Positions 1 through 6,730 of a stretch of 12,324 bases of DNA are shown here, piece after piece. The notes under the pieces were generated by a model. The model was not told the DNA's origin. It saw only the letters and a program-made list of their open reading frames with translations, and made no database searches. Numbering within the stretch: position 1 is the stretch's first letter; every line of letters starts with the position of its first letter. A program made the translations under genes and the position numbers. Source of the DNA: Fusobacteriales bacterium (GTDB taxonomy: Bacteria > Fusobacteriota > Fusobacteriia > Fusobacteriales > Leptotrichiaceae); the NCBI GenBank assembly GCA_031285605.1, contig JAITVW010000140.1, positions 1-12,324 on the forward strand, given 5' to 3'.

Positions 1-1636
1 CCTTACCAATACAGTCTGCACATGCTTCCAGTATTGCTTCTGAGAATGTAGGATGTGCATAAATCAGCTCTGAAGCTTCCTCTATTGTTATCTCCATTTC
101 CATTAAGATTACTCCCGCACTTATCATTTCCGTTGCCTTGCTTCCTATTATATGTACTCCCAGTATCTCTCCATACTTATCATCACATATTACCTTTACA
201 AATCCTTCTTCCTCACTTGAAGCTATCGCTCTGCCGTTTCCTCCAAAGTTAAATCTTCCTGTTCTTATCTTCCCGTATCTCTTTAATGCTTCTTCTTCTG
301 TCAGTCCTACTGCAGCTATCTCAGGCAGTGTATACACACATTTAGGCGTATTCTCCAGTCTTATCTTTTCTCTTCCTCCAAGAGCGTTTCCTGCTGCTGT
401 TTCTCCCATCTTAAAGGCTGAATGCGCCAACATTGATAAGCCGTTTATATCTCCTGCCGCATAAACTCCCTCTATACTTGTTTCCATATATTCATTTACT
501 GTCAGACTTCCTCTATCCTGCCCTATATCCAATCCTTCCACACAGCTTAGGTCTGCCTCTCTTCCTATTGAGAAAAGCACATATTCACTGCTTAACCTTT
601 CTCCGCTCTTTAATACTGTTTCTATCTCTTTTCCGTTTTCATTAAATCCTGTTACCTGTTTTTCTGTCAGAAGCCTTATTCCTTTTTTCTTAAATATCTT
701 CTCCAGTTCCTGTGATATCTCTTTATCATTAAAAGGTAAAAGGTTTGGCATTGCTTCCACTATTGTTACTTCTGTTCCATATCCTCTGAATATTTCCGCA
801 AACTCGCAGCCTATTACTCCTCCCCCGACTATCACAAGTCTTTCGGGAACCTTAGTAAGATCAAGTATCGTTGTACTTGTCAGTATTTTATCACTATCTA
901 TTCCGGCTATATTCAGATATCTTGTTTTTGAGCCTCCTGCAAGGATTATCTTCTTGCCTTTCAGTACCTTTCCGTCTTCAAGTATTACCTTCTTTCCTTC
1001 TGTAAGCTTTCCTGCTGTACTGTATACATCTACTTCGTAGCTTTTCAGTAAGCCTCCCACTCCCTGTGACAGCTTCTTTGTTACCTTATTCTTAAATTCC
1101 ACTGCCTTTGTCAGATCTGATATATTCTTGGTTACTTTTATACCCAGTCCTCTTGACTGTGCTTTTTCTGCTTCTTCCAATATTTCTATATTCTTTATAT
1201 ACGTCTTGGTTGGTATACAGCCTCTGTTCAGGCATGTTCCGCCAAGTTCCCTCTTTTCTGTCAAAGCTGTTTTGGCTCCAAGCAGGGAAGCCTTATTGGC
1301 TGATATATAGCCTGCAGGTCCTCCGCCTATTACTATTACATCATATTCTTTTTCATTAGTTTCAGCCTTCTCTACGGCTGTTTCTTTTACAGTTTCCTCT
1401 TTTTCTCCAATATATCCTATTACTGTGAATACCGGCAGTACTTCATTCTCAAATCTTACTTTCTTTAGAAGATAACCGGAGCTTTCAGCTTCTATCTCCA
1501 TAGTTACTTTATCTGTCAGTATTTCGACTATTGGTTCCCCTTCTTTTACGGCTTCTCCTTCTTCCTTCAGCCACTTTATTACAGTTCCTTCTTCCATTGA
1601 CATTCCTGCTTTAGGCATTATTATTTCTACTGACAT
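1..1636 (-). CDS. lpdA: Dihydrolipoamide dehydrogenase (E3) with N-terminal lipoyl domain, 3' end cut by window edge
   Basis: E3 of the 2-oxoacid/acetoin dehydrogenase complex: an FAD flavoprotein that reoxidises dihydrolipoyl groups and passes electrons to NAD+. I read 545 codons without a stop to the window edge. Residues 1-79 are a lipoyl domain with the lipoylation site TDKV at Lys43. A short linker follows. The E3 core starts near residue 98 with an FAD-binding GGGPAG at 104-109, the redox-active cysteine pair GGTCLNRGC (Cys135, Cys140), an NAD-binding VGGGVIG roughly in the middle, a second FAD contact AAGD, and the catalytic HPTFSE (His528-Glu533). All catalytic residues are present. 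Only a few C-terminal codons should be missing. The start is set by AGAAAGGA just upstream, 19 bases after the E2 stop. E3 proteins with their own lipoyl domain are known from several anaerobes and from acetoin dehydrogenase operons. The family call is firm; the substrate of the complex is not. Confidence 0.95.
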   Translation of the reverse strand, partial: MSVEIIMPKAGMSMEEGTVIKWLKEEGEAVKEGEPIVEILTDKVTMEIEAESSGYLLKKVRFENEVLPVFTVIGYIGEKEETVKETAVEKAETNEKEYDVIVIGGGPAGYISANKASLLGAKTALTEKRELGGTCLNRGCIPTKTYIKNIEILEEAEKAQSRGLGIKVTKNISDLTKAVEFKNKVTKKLSQGVGGLLKSYEVDVYSTAGKLTEGKKVILEDGKVLKGKKIILAGGSKTRYLNIAGIDSDKILTSTTILDLTKVPERLVIVGGGVIGCEFAEIFRGYGTEVTIVEAMPNLLPFNDKEISQELEKIFKKKGIRLLTEKQVTGFNENGKEIETVLKSGERLSSEYVLFSIGREADLSCVEGLDIGQDRGSLTVNEYMETSIEGVYAAGDINGLSMLAHSAFKMGETAAGNALGGREKIRLENTPKCVYTLPEIAAVGLTEEEALKRYGKIRTGRFNFGGNGRAIASSEEEGFVKVICDDKYGEILGVHIIGSKATEMISAGVILMEMEITIEEASELIYAHPTFSEAILEACADCIGK

Positions 1637-1655
1637 ATTTTTCCTTTCTGTCCCG

Positions 1656-2957
1656 TTATATTAACAGACTGTAAGGGGCTTCCGTTAATTTCTTTACATA
1701 CTGCATAAACTCTGCTCCAAGTGCTCCGTCTATTACTCTGTGGTCAAATGTTGCACTCAGGTAAATTACTTTCTTTACTGATATTTTCCCTGATTTTGAC
1801 ACAGGCTTTTCTTCTATTGTTCCTACTCCTATTATACAGCTGTCAGGCTGGTTTATTATAGGATTAAAGTAATGAACCCCATACATTCCAAGATTGCTTA
1901 ATGTTATTGTACTTCCGCTCTGTTCTGCTGCTCCCAGTTTTCCTTCTCTTGCTTTTTTAATCAGGGCTTTTCCTTCTGTAAGTATGTTTCTTATTCCCTT
2001 AGCCTCTGTATTCTTTATTACCGGCACCATTAATACTCCGTTTCCTGATACTGCAAAGCCTACATTTATCTCTTTATGATAAAGGATTCCTTTATCTGTT
2101 AATGATACATTTATGTCCGGATACTTTCTTACTCCTCTGCTTACTGCAAGGATAAGAAGATCGTTTATTGTCAGCTTTTCTCCTGTTTCATCCATCAGAG
2201 GCTGAGCTATTTTATCTTTTAGTTTTAGTAATTTATTTACTCTTACTTCTATATTAAGTGTAAAGGTCGGTGCCGAAAACTGACTTTTTGTCATTCTGTC
2301 GCCTATTACTTTTCTTATTCCGGAATATGGTTTTAGTTCTGATTCTTTTGATATTTCCGGGACTGTATTAAGAACAAGGTCTCTTTTGAATATCTTTCCT
2401 TTTGTTCCTGTTACGTTTATACTGTCAAGGTCTATACCTTCCTGTTCTGCTATTTTTCTTGCAAGAGGAGTAGCCTTTACTTTACTTTCTGCAAAGCTTT
2501 CCACATCTGCAAGCCGGACTCTTCCTTTCGGTCCTGAACCGGGTATATTACCTATATTCAAATTATTGTCTCTTGCTTTCCTTCTTGCTGCCGGTGTTGC
2601 CCTGTTTAGTTTATCAGACTGCATAAGAGATTTATTAAAGAACACTGAATTTTCTTCTGTTTTATCTTTGATTACTTCCGATGTCCCGGCCTTTTCTTCT
2701 GTTTCACTCACGGTTTCACCTTTCTCACCTATATATCCTATTACTGTAAATACAGGCAGTACTTCATCTTCAAATCTTACTTTTTTTATGAGAAAACCTG
2801 AGCTTTCAGCCTCTACTTCCATATTAACCTTATCCGTTAATATTTCTACTACAGGCTCCCCTTCTTTTATTTCATCTCCTTCACTTTTCAGCCATTTTAC
2901 TATTGTTCCTTCTTCCATAGACATTCCTGCCTTTGGCATTATTATCTCTACTGACAT
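1656..2957 (-). CDS. Dihydrolipoamide acyltransferase (E2) of 2-oxoacid/acetoin dehydrogenase complex
   Basis: Core acyltransferase that moves the acyl (probably acetyl) group from lipoyl to coenzyme A. It has 433 residues. Residues 1-79 are a lipoyl domain with lipoyl Lys43 in TDKV. Two consecutive segments look like peripheral subunit-binding domains: 119-153 (ATPAARRKAR, then GSGPKGRV) and 161-196 (ATPLARKIAE, then GTKGKI). The catalytic domain spans about 206-433 and ends with the active-site motif DHRVIDG (His406, Asp410). Linkers are short and lack the long Ala/Pro tracts of proteobacterial E2. The start has a strong AAGGAGG site a few bases upstream. It lies 39 bases after E1beta and 19 before E3, so it is co-transcribed. 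The second binding domain is unusual, because most E2 proteins have one. Acetyl transfer is inferred; acetoin or branched-chain substrates remain possible. Confidence 0.95.
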   Translation of the reverse strand: MSVEIIMPKAGMSMEEGTIVKWLKSEGDEIKEGEPVVEILTDKVNMEVEAESSGFLIKKVRFEDEVLPVFTVIGYIGEKGETVSETEEKAGTSEVIKDKTEENSVFFNKSLMQSDKLNRATPAARRKARDNNLNIGNIPGSGPKGRVRLADVESFAESKVKATPLARKIAEQEGIDLDSINVTGTKGKIFKRDLVLNTVPEISKESELKPYSGIRKVIGDRMTKSQFSAPTFTLNIEVRVNKLLKLKDKIAQPLMDETGEKLTINDLLILAVSRGVRKYPDINVSLTDKGILYHKEINVGFAVSGNGVLMVPVIKNTEAKGIRNILTEGKALIKKAREGKLGAAEQSGSTITLSNLGMYGVHYFNPIINQPDSCIIGVGTIEEKPVSKSGKISVKKVIYLSATFDHRVIDGALGAEFMQYVKKLTEAPYSLLI

Positions 2958-2996
2958 GTTTCCTCCTTCTTGGAAAGTTCTAAAAGCGGTTTTCTT

Positions 2997-3980
2997 TTAT
3001 TTTCTGTTCACTGCCTTATATATTGCATCTGTTATATCTTTCTTACTTGGAACTACATAGGCTTCCAGTTTAGGGTTATACGGAACCGGTGTGTTTTTTC
3101 CCGAAAGTCTTATTATCTCTGAATCAAGATAATCAAATGCTTCGCTTTCCACTATTTCAGAGACTATTTCCCCGGCATAGCTTCCTCTTTTTACTGCTTC
3201 ATTAACTACTATCAGTCTTCCTGTTTTGATTACAGAATTTTTTATTGTTTCTATATCAAGAGGAACAAGTGTTCTTGGATCAATTACTTCTACATCTATT
3301 CCGTCTTTAGCAGCTTCTTCTGCTGCTTCAAGAACTCTGGGAAGCATTCTTCCATATGTAACTACGGTAACATCTTTACCGGTTCTTTTTATATCGGCAA
3401 CACCTAAAGGGATAGTATATTCTTCTTTGGGAACTTCACCTTTTGTTCTGTACAGAAGTTTCTGTTCTACGAAAATAACCGGGTTATTATCTCTGACAGA
3501 GCTTTTTAGAAGTCCCTTTACATCATAAGGAGTAGAAGGAGCAACAACTTTCAGTCCCGGAATGTGACAGAACCATGCTTCCAGACTTTGTGAATGCTGA
3601 GCGGCCGCTCCTGTGCCTGAACCTGCCGGACATCTTAATACAAGGGGAACCTGAGCTTTACCGCCGAACATATATCTCATTTTAGCAGCTTGGTTAACAA
3701 TGGCATCCATGGCAATAGTAGAAAAGTCCATAAACATAAGTTCTGCTATAGGTCTCATACCTGTAACTGCCGATCCTGCAGCAGCTCCGGCAATAACAGC
3801 TTCAGATATAGGGGTATCTCTTATTCTCTCTTCACCGAATTCATCTATCATACCTACAGATACACCAAAAGCTCCGCCGTAGATACCAACATCTTCCCCT
3901 AACAAATATACATTTTCATCTCTTCTCATTTCTTCCGACATAGCTTCTCTGATTGCTTCTGCATATGTTATTTCTCTCAT
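2997..3980 (-). CDS. 2-oxoacid/acetoin dehydrogenase E1 component, beta subunit
   Basis: Beta subunit of the thiamine-diphosphate-dependent E1 heterotetramer, which decarboxylates the substrate and acylates lipoyl-E2. At 327 residues it is full length for the PdhB/AcoB family. It shows the transketolase-type pyrimidine-binding region with the conserved glutamate in DTPISEAV (Glu60), the active-site histidine motif [11 protein letters not shown] (His129), and the transketolase C-terminal region with [11 protein letters not shown] at roughly 235-245. The start is preceded by AGGAGG. The upstream gap to E1alpha is 151 bases, unusually long inside this operon, and contains a duplicated sequence described separately. 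The sequence style resembles acetoin dehydrogenase AcoB as much as clostridial PdhB, so the natural substrate (pyruvate or acetoin) is left open. Confidence 0.95.
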   Translation of the reverse strand: MREITYAEAIREAMSEEMRRDENVYLLGEDVGIYGGAFGVSVGMIDEFGEERIRDTPISEAVIAGAAAGSAVTGMRPIAELMFMDFSTIAMDAIVNQAAKMRYMFGGKAQVPLVLRCPAGSGTGAAAQHSQSLEAWFCHIPGLKVVAPSTPYDVKGLLKSSVRDNNPVIFVEQKLLYRTKGEVPKEEYTIPLGVADIKRTGKDVTVVTYGRMLPRVLEAAEEAAKDGIDVEVIDPRTLVPLDIETIKNSVIKTGRLIVVNEAVKRGSYAGEIVSEIVESEAFDYLDSEIIRLSGKNTPVPYNPKLEAYVVPSKKDITDAIYKAVNRK

Positions 3981-3991
3981 TTTTTCCTCCT

Positions 3992-4123
3992 AGTGTTTTG
4001 TCTTACTTAAATTTCAAAAAGCATAAACTAATCAATGTCAAAACACTTGTGCTCCCGCCTGACACTCATATTTCAAAATATATATAGGACAGGATGCCGG
4101 TGTTTTGTCTTACTTAATTTCAA
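3992..4123 (-). repeat. Direct repeat pair with inverted copy in the E1alpha-E1beta gap
   Basis: An 18-base sequence (GTGTTTTGTCTTACTTAA on the plus strand) occurs at 3993-4010 and again at 4100-4117. Similarity continues into ATTTCAA/TTTCAA, so the copies match over about 24 bases with one extra base. Between them, 4039-4047 reads CAAAACACT, the exact reverse complement of AGTGTTTTG at 3992-4000. In the minus-strand transcript the central copy can therefore pair with the upstream repeat (8 bp) or with the downstream repeat (9 bp), but not both. The latter helix ends right beside the E1beta AGGAGG site. This could be a translational control element. It may equally be the scar of a small tandem duplication. 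The repeats are seen directly; the function is inferred. Confidence 0.7.
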
Positions 4124-4131
4124 TTCTCTCC

Positions 4132-5094
4132 TTAATCAGCATATACATCAGTCAATGCTGTTTCCAATTCAGGATCAGGTGAATTATCAGCAAATTTCAC
4201 TGCCTTTTCTATATCTGTCTTAGCCTGCTCCTCTATTGCGGTTAATTCTGCCTCTTTAAATATTTTTTCGCTTACAAGATATTTTTTCATTCTTTCTATC
4301 GGATCTTTTGATTTCCAATCCTCTATTTCTTCTTTTGTTCTGTACACATTAGCGTCACTCTTTGAGTGTCCCAGCCATCTGTAAGTTTTGCTTTCCACAA
4401 GTACAGGTCCGTTTCCTTCCCTTACATACTTAAATATTTCAAGCATTTTATCATAAAGTCCCACTGCGTCATTTCCGTCAACTATATGTCCGGGAATTCC
4501 ATAGCCTGATGCCCTGTCTGCAATATTCGTAATATTCATGTGTCTTTCCATCGACATAGACATACCGTAGAGATTGTTTTCGCAATAAAAGACAACAGGA
4601 AGCTTCCATATAGAGGCCAGATTCAGAGCCTCATGAAAACTGCCTTCATTGGCAGCACCATCTCCAAAAAAGCAAAGTACAATTTTTCCTGTTTTTTTCA
4701 TTTGCTGTGTTAATGCGGCACCTACCGAAAGACCATGTCCTCCGCCCACTACACCGTTAGCTCCGAGATTTCCGGAATCAATATCGGCAATGTGCATAGA
4801 ACCGCCTTTGCCTTTACAGTAACCTGCAGCCTTCCCAAGAAGCTCAGCCATCATTTTATTAAGGTCTGCTCCTTTACCTATGACCTGACTGTGTCCTCTG
4901 TGTGTGGAAGTTATTAAGTCGCCTTCTTCAAGAGCCATACAGGGAGCAACTCCCGAAGCCTCCTCTCCCATAGAAAGGTGGGTAGTTCCATGAACCATTC
5001 CTCTTGAAAAGAACCATGATACTTTTTGTTCAAAGGTTCTTGCTTCATTCATTCTTTTGTACAGTTCTCTATAGATTTCTTTTTTTTTCGGCAT
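4132..5094 (-). CDS. 2-oxoacid/acetoin dehydrogenase E1 component, alpha subunit
   Basis: Alpha subunit of E1, which binds the diphosphate of thiamine diphosphate. It has 320 residues, close to the short AcoA-type length and shorter than many PdhA proteins. The ThDP motif is clear: GDGAANEG at 144-151 ends in ENN at 172-174. HRGH at 65-68 is the conserved histidine-rich site, and a YRWLGHSKSD stretch matches the phosphorylation-loop region. The start lies behind AAAGGAG. It sits 14 bases after a small membrane-protein gene and 37 bases upstream of the repeat-bearing gap before E1beta. Together with E1beta, E2 and E3 it gives a complete complex in the order alpha, beta, E2, E3. Pyruvate and acetoin are both possible substrates; nothing here decides between them. 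Confidence 0.95.
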   Translation of the reverse strand: MPKKKEIYRELYKRMNEARTFEQKVSWFFSRGMVHGTTHLSMGEEASGVAPCMALEEGDLITSTHRGHSQVIGKGADLNKMMAELLGKAAGYCKGKGGSMHIADIDSGNLGANGVVGGGHGLSVGAALTQQMKKTGKIVLCFFGDGAANEGSFHEALNLASIWKLPVVFYCENNLYGMSMSMERHMNITNIADRASGYGIPGHIVDGNDAVGLYDKMLEIFKYVREGNGPVLVESKTYRWLGHSKSDANVYRTKEEIEDWKSKDPIERMKKYLVSEKIFKEAELTAIEEQAKTDIEKAVKFADNSPDPELETALTDVYAD

Positions 5095-5108
5095 TTTTTT
5101 CTCCTTTT

Positions 5109-5582
5109 CTATTGATTTTCTTTCACTCTTCTGCTTCTGTGGTTATATTTTAACTGGTTAGGACAGATAAGTCTTTCCAGTTCCATAATATTCAGATATA
5201 AATTCTCGCTGTTCTCGTAAGACTTGGTATTCAGCCAGTATCTTCCTTTAAGCAGGCTGTACTTATTTATTCGCAGATAAATTTTTTTATTTGCGAGTTC
5301 TTTTGTCATCATATATTTCAAATCTTTTATTTCATAAACATCTTCCTTGTGATATCCCCTTAGAATGAGTTTATGACTGTCCAGCTCTATTTCCAGAGGT
5401 TTTACTCCCGCGATATAAATATTAAACAGTTCGTAGCATGAAGCTAGAATAATAAAGGTATATATATTTATATTGAAATTAAAAATATTTTTTATGACTG
5501 CATAAATCAGCAGAAAAACTATAAATATTGAGGTAAGTGTAACAGCAGTAAAATATTTTTTCTTATTATATTTATATGTCAT
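5109..5582 (-). CDS. Small two-helix membrane protein of unknown function
   Basis: A 157-residue protein I do not recognise. The N-terminus is basic (YKYNKKKY). Two hydrophobic segments follow at about 10-31 and 38-58, then a soluble tail of about 100 residues. The tail has short alternating strand-like stretches (IELDSHKLILRG, VYEIKDLKYMM) and a basic C-terminus. This arrangement resembles bacterial proteins with two helices plus a PH-like domain, but that is only an impression from pattern. Both the start (AGGAGG, 5 bases spacing) and the neighbours support a real gene: 18 bases downstream of the EIIB-like gene and 14 upstream of E1alpha. It is therefore likely to be expressed with the dehydrogenase complex. 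No catalytic motif is visible. Confidence 0.8.
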   Translation of the reverse strand: MTYKYNKKKYFTAVTLTSIFIVFLLIYAVIKNIFNFNINIYTFIILASCYELFNIYIAGVKPLEIELDSHKLILRGYHKEDVYEIKDLKYMMTKELANKKIYLRINKYSLLKGRYWLNTKSYENSENLYLNIMELERLICPNQLKYNHRSRRVKENQ

Positions 5583-5600
5583 TTTTCCTCCAGACGATTT

Positions 5601-5873
5601 TTACAGGCGGCTTAGGATATCATCACAGGTTTTATCCATTCCCATTTTTGTGATAAAGGCTGTTCCTATTATAATAGGGATATCTGTTTTGATATCACCG
5701 GGTCCGATTACTACCAAGACATCAGGATTTTCATTTTCCAGTTTCATTTCATATATATTTACGCCCTTTACTTCACATTCTACATTTTTATTTGCACAAT
5801 AGTTCTTAATTGTTTCTACTGCAAATTTCATTTTATTTACTGAAGTTCCTGTTGCTACGAGTATTTTTTTCAT
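5601..5873 (-). CDS. PTS EIIB-like protein (galactitol family) lacking the phosphorylatable cysteine
   Basis: A 90-residue protein that aligns end to end with the galactitol-type EIIB encoded at 6427-6711. The N-terminal strand KKILVATGTSV matches KKIMVACGTGI, and the C-terminal part IPIIIGTAFITKMGMDK matches IPVIVAVSFLTGIGVDK. The active-site Cys is replaced by Thr8, and the following phosphate loop (GIATST in the active protein) reads SVNKMKF. It should therefore be unable to carry phosphate by the normal EIIB route. The start is well supported by AAGGAGG. It is the first gene of the unit that continues into the membrane protein and the dehydrogenase genes, with 18- and 14-base gaps, not of the PTS unit upstream, from which a terminator and about 470 bases separate it. 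A regulatory or decoy role is possible; a decaying paralog is the alternative. Family call good, function unknown. Confidence 0.85.
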   Translation of the reverse strand: MKKILVATGTSVNKMKFAVETIKNYCANKNVECEVKGVNIYEMKLENENPDVLVVIGPGDIKTDIPIIIGTAFITKMGMDKTCDDILSRL

Positions 5874-6001
5874 GAATTCCTCCTTAGATTATAATTTTGA
5901 TAAATTACTAAACGAGACAAAAGTATTTCAGCCGGTGTTTTTTAACAGAAAGGTACTAATCTGCCAAAATACTGTTTTTTTATTACAGATATGTTTGACT
6001 G

Positions 6002-6151
6002 CTATCCGTTAATACATGCAGATTTCTCACCCGCGAGAAAACAAGCAGAATATCCGATTTTCCTTACAGGAATCAGTTCGATAAATTCCTGTTTTGATTT
6101 TTCATCAGGATAAAGCTGATACTGAACTGATAAAGATAATACTTTTTCTAT
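6002..6151 (-). other. Open 49-codon stretch without start codon, possible gene remnant
   Basis: On the minus strand one frame is open from a stop at 6152-6154 to the stop at 6002-6004. It reads protein-like, for example LYPDEKSKQEFIELIPV and IGYSACFLAGEK. It has no ATG and no ribosome binding site. The base composition is richer in G and C than the flanking spacer. It may be a remnant of a lost gene or simply chance. The SVQYQLYP beginning vaguely recalls thiamine-binding YkoF-like domains, which would fit a thiamine-dependent neighbour, but I cannot support that further. Confidence 0.15.
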
Positions 6152-6224
6152 CTATAAAAAATATTTGTTTTCAAATTTACTTTTTTTATATACAGTCAGA
6201 GATAAATATATACTTTAATTTACT

Positions 6225-6267
6225 CTTCTCTTTATAAAATCTGCATTACCTCTTTTACAAAGAGAAG
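6225..6267 (-). promoter_or_regulatory. Possible promoter inside a 15-bp dyad upstream of the EIIB-like/dehydrogenase operon
   Basis: The arms 6225-6239 (CTTCTCTTTATAAAA) and 6253-6267 (TTTTACAAAGAGAAG) pair at 14 of 15 positions around a 13-base centre. On the minus strand the dyad contains TTGTAA (6255-6260), 18 bases, then TATAAA (6231-6236), a fair -35/-10 pair. A symmetric site covering both promoter boxes is typical for a repressor operator. The leader to the first gene would be about 350 bases. There is no T-run behind it, so a terminator is less likely. The dyad is certain; the promoter role is inferred. Confidence 0.4.
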
Positions 6268-6343
6268 AAAAGATAGAATTGCCGAAAAGGAATTATTAGT
6301 TATTCTGACTGCAAGATATTGATTTTGGATAAGATATTTTATT

Positions 6344-6401
6344 AAAACAGGAAACCGGAATTTCTCTGAATTGATACCGGAATATTTTCGGTTCCTGTTT
6401 T
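6344..6401 (-). terminator. Hairpin terminator of the PTS unit
   Basis: The arms AAAACAGGAAACCG (6344-6357) and CGGTTCCTGTTTT (6389-6401) pair over 13 bases with one bulge around a long loop. The hairpin begins 25 bases after the EIIB stop codon. On the minus strand the stem ends in CCTGTTTTAAT, a short T-rich tail, so a Rho-independent terminator is plausible although the loop is large and the T-run weak. The arms are rich enough in A and T at their bases to work in either direction. Confidence 0.55.
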
Positions 6402-6426
6402 CAGTCATGTAATATATTTAGTTTTG

Positions 6427-6711
6427 TTACTTATTCAAGATTTCTATGATTTTATCAAGATCTTTGTCTACACCTATTCCTGTCAGAAATGAAACTGCTA
6501 CAATAACCGGAATATCATTTTTACTTGTGTAAGCGGTAGTAGTAACAATCAAGTCTACTTTATCAGTCTTGTAAGGCAGCTCAGAAACTTTACACTGCTG
6601 AATATCTACATCTACACCTCTTTCCTTTAATAAAGTGCTCATCTTATTAACAACAACCGTTGAAGTGGCAATCCCTGTTCCACATGCCACCATAATTTTC
6701 TTTTTGCCCAT
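6427..6711 (-). CDS. PTS EIIB component, galactitol family
   Basis: A 94-residue cytoplasmic phosphocarrier that passes phosphate from EIIA to the incoming sugar at EIIC. The N-terminal active-site loop VACGTGIATST carries the phosphorylatable Cys10. The C-terminal IPVIVAVSFLTGIGVDK is typical of GatB-like domains. Length is normal for a stand-alone EIIB. The start follows AAAAGGAG. It lies 19 bases after the class II aldolase gene and is the last gene before the terminator. The other EIIB-type modules in the window are the Cys-less protein at 5601-5873 and the domain inside the activator. The galactitol family covers many polyols and rare sugars, so the substrate is unknown. Confidence 0.93.
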   Translation of the reverse strand: MGKKKIMVACGTGIATSTVVVNKMSTLLKERGVDVDIQQCKVSELPYKTDKVDLIVTTTAYTSKNDIPVIVAVSFLTGIGVDKDLDKIIEILNK

Positions 6712-6730
6712 ATTTATCTCCTTTTACAAA

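Larger units (their letters stand above)
5874..6343. other. Long intergenic region with several inverted repeats, no convincing gene
   Basis: This non-coding stretch separates the terminator of the PTS unit from the EIIB-like gene. Besides the dyad and promoter candidate at 6225-6267, it holds a perfect 8-bp inverted repeat at 6066-6073/6085-6092 (ACAGGAAT/ATTCCTGT, 11-base loop) and TTTCTC/GAGAAA at 6023-6028/6035-6040. A possible promoter nearer the gene reads TTGGCA (minus strand, 5962-5967), 17 bases, TAAAAA (5939-5944). A TATAAT at 5888-5893 lies too close to the start codon to be a normal -10. A minus-strand frame stays open for 49 codons at 6002-6151. I see no tRNA and no riboswitch I can name. 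Confidence 0.6.

Noticed and set aside
2386..3060. 224-codon plus-strand frame across E2 and E1beta
   Set aside because: It lies opposite two well-identified genes. It is Ser/Phe-rich low-complexity translation, typical of a reverse-strand artefact.
5888..5893. Perfect TATAAT (minus strand) before the EIIB-like gene
   Set aside because: Transcription would begin inside the ribosome binding site, and the only -35-like TTGTCT is 21 bases away.
6066..6092. Hairpin followed by T-rich sequence on the plus strand, terminator-like
   Set aside because: No plus-strand gene lies upstream of it, so a terminator role in that direction has no partner. It is kept only as a dyad.
5951..6151. Possible thiamine (TPP) riboswitch upstream of a thiamine-dependent operon
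   Set aside because: A CTGATGA resembles a piece of the motif, but I could not place the other conserved elements or the helices.
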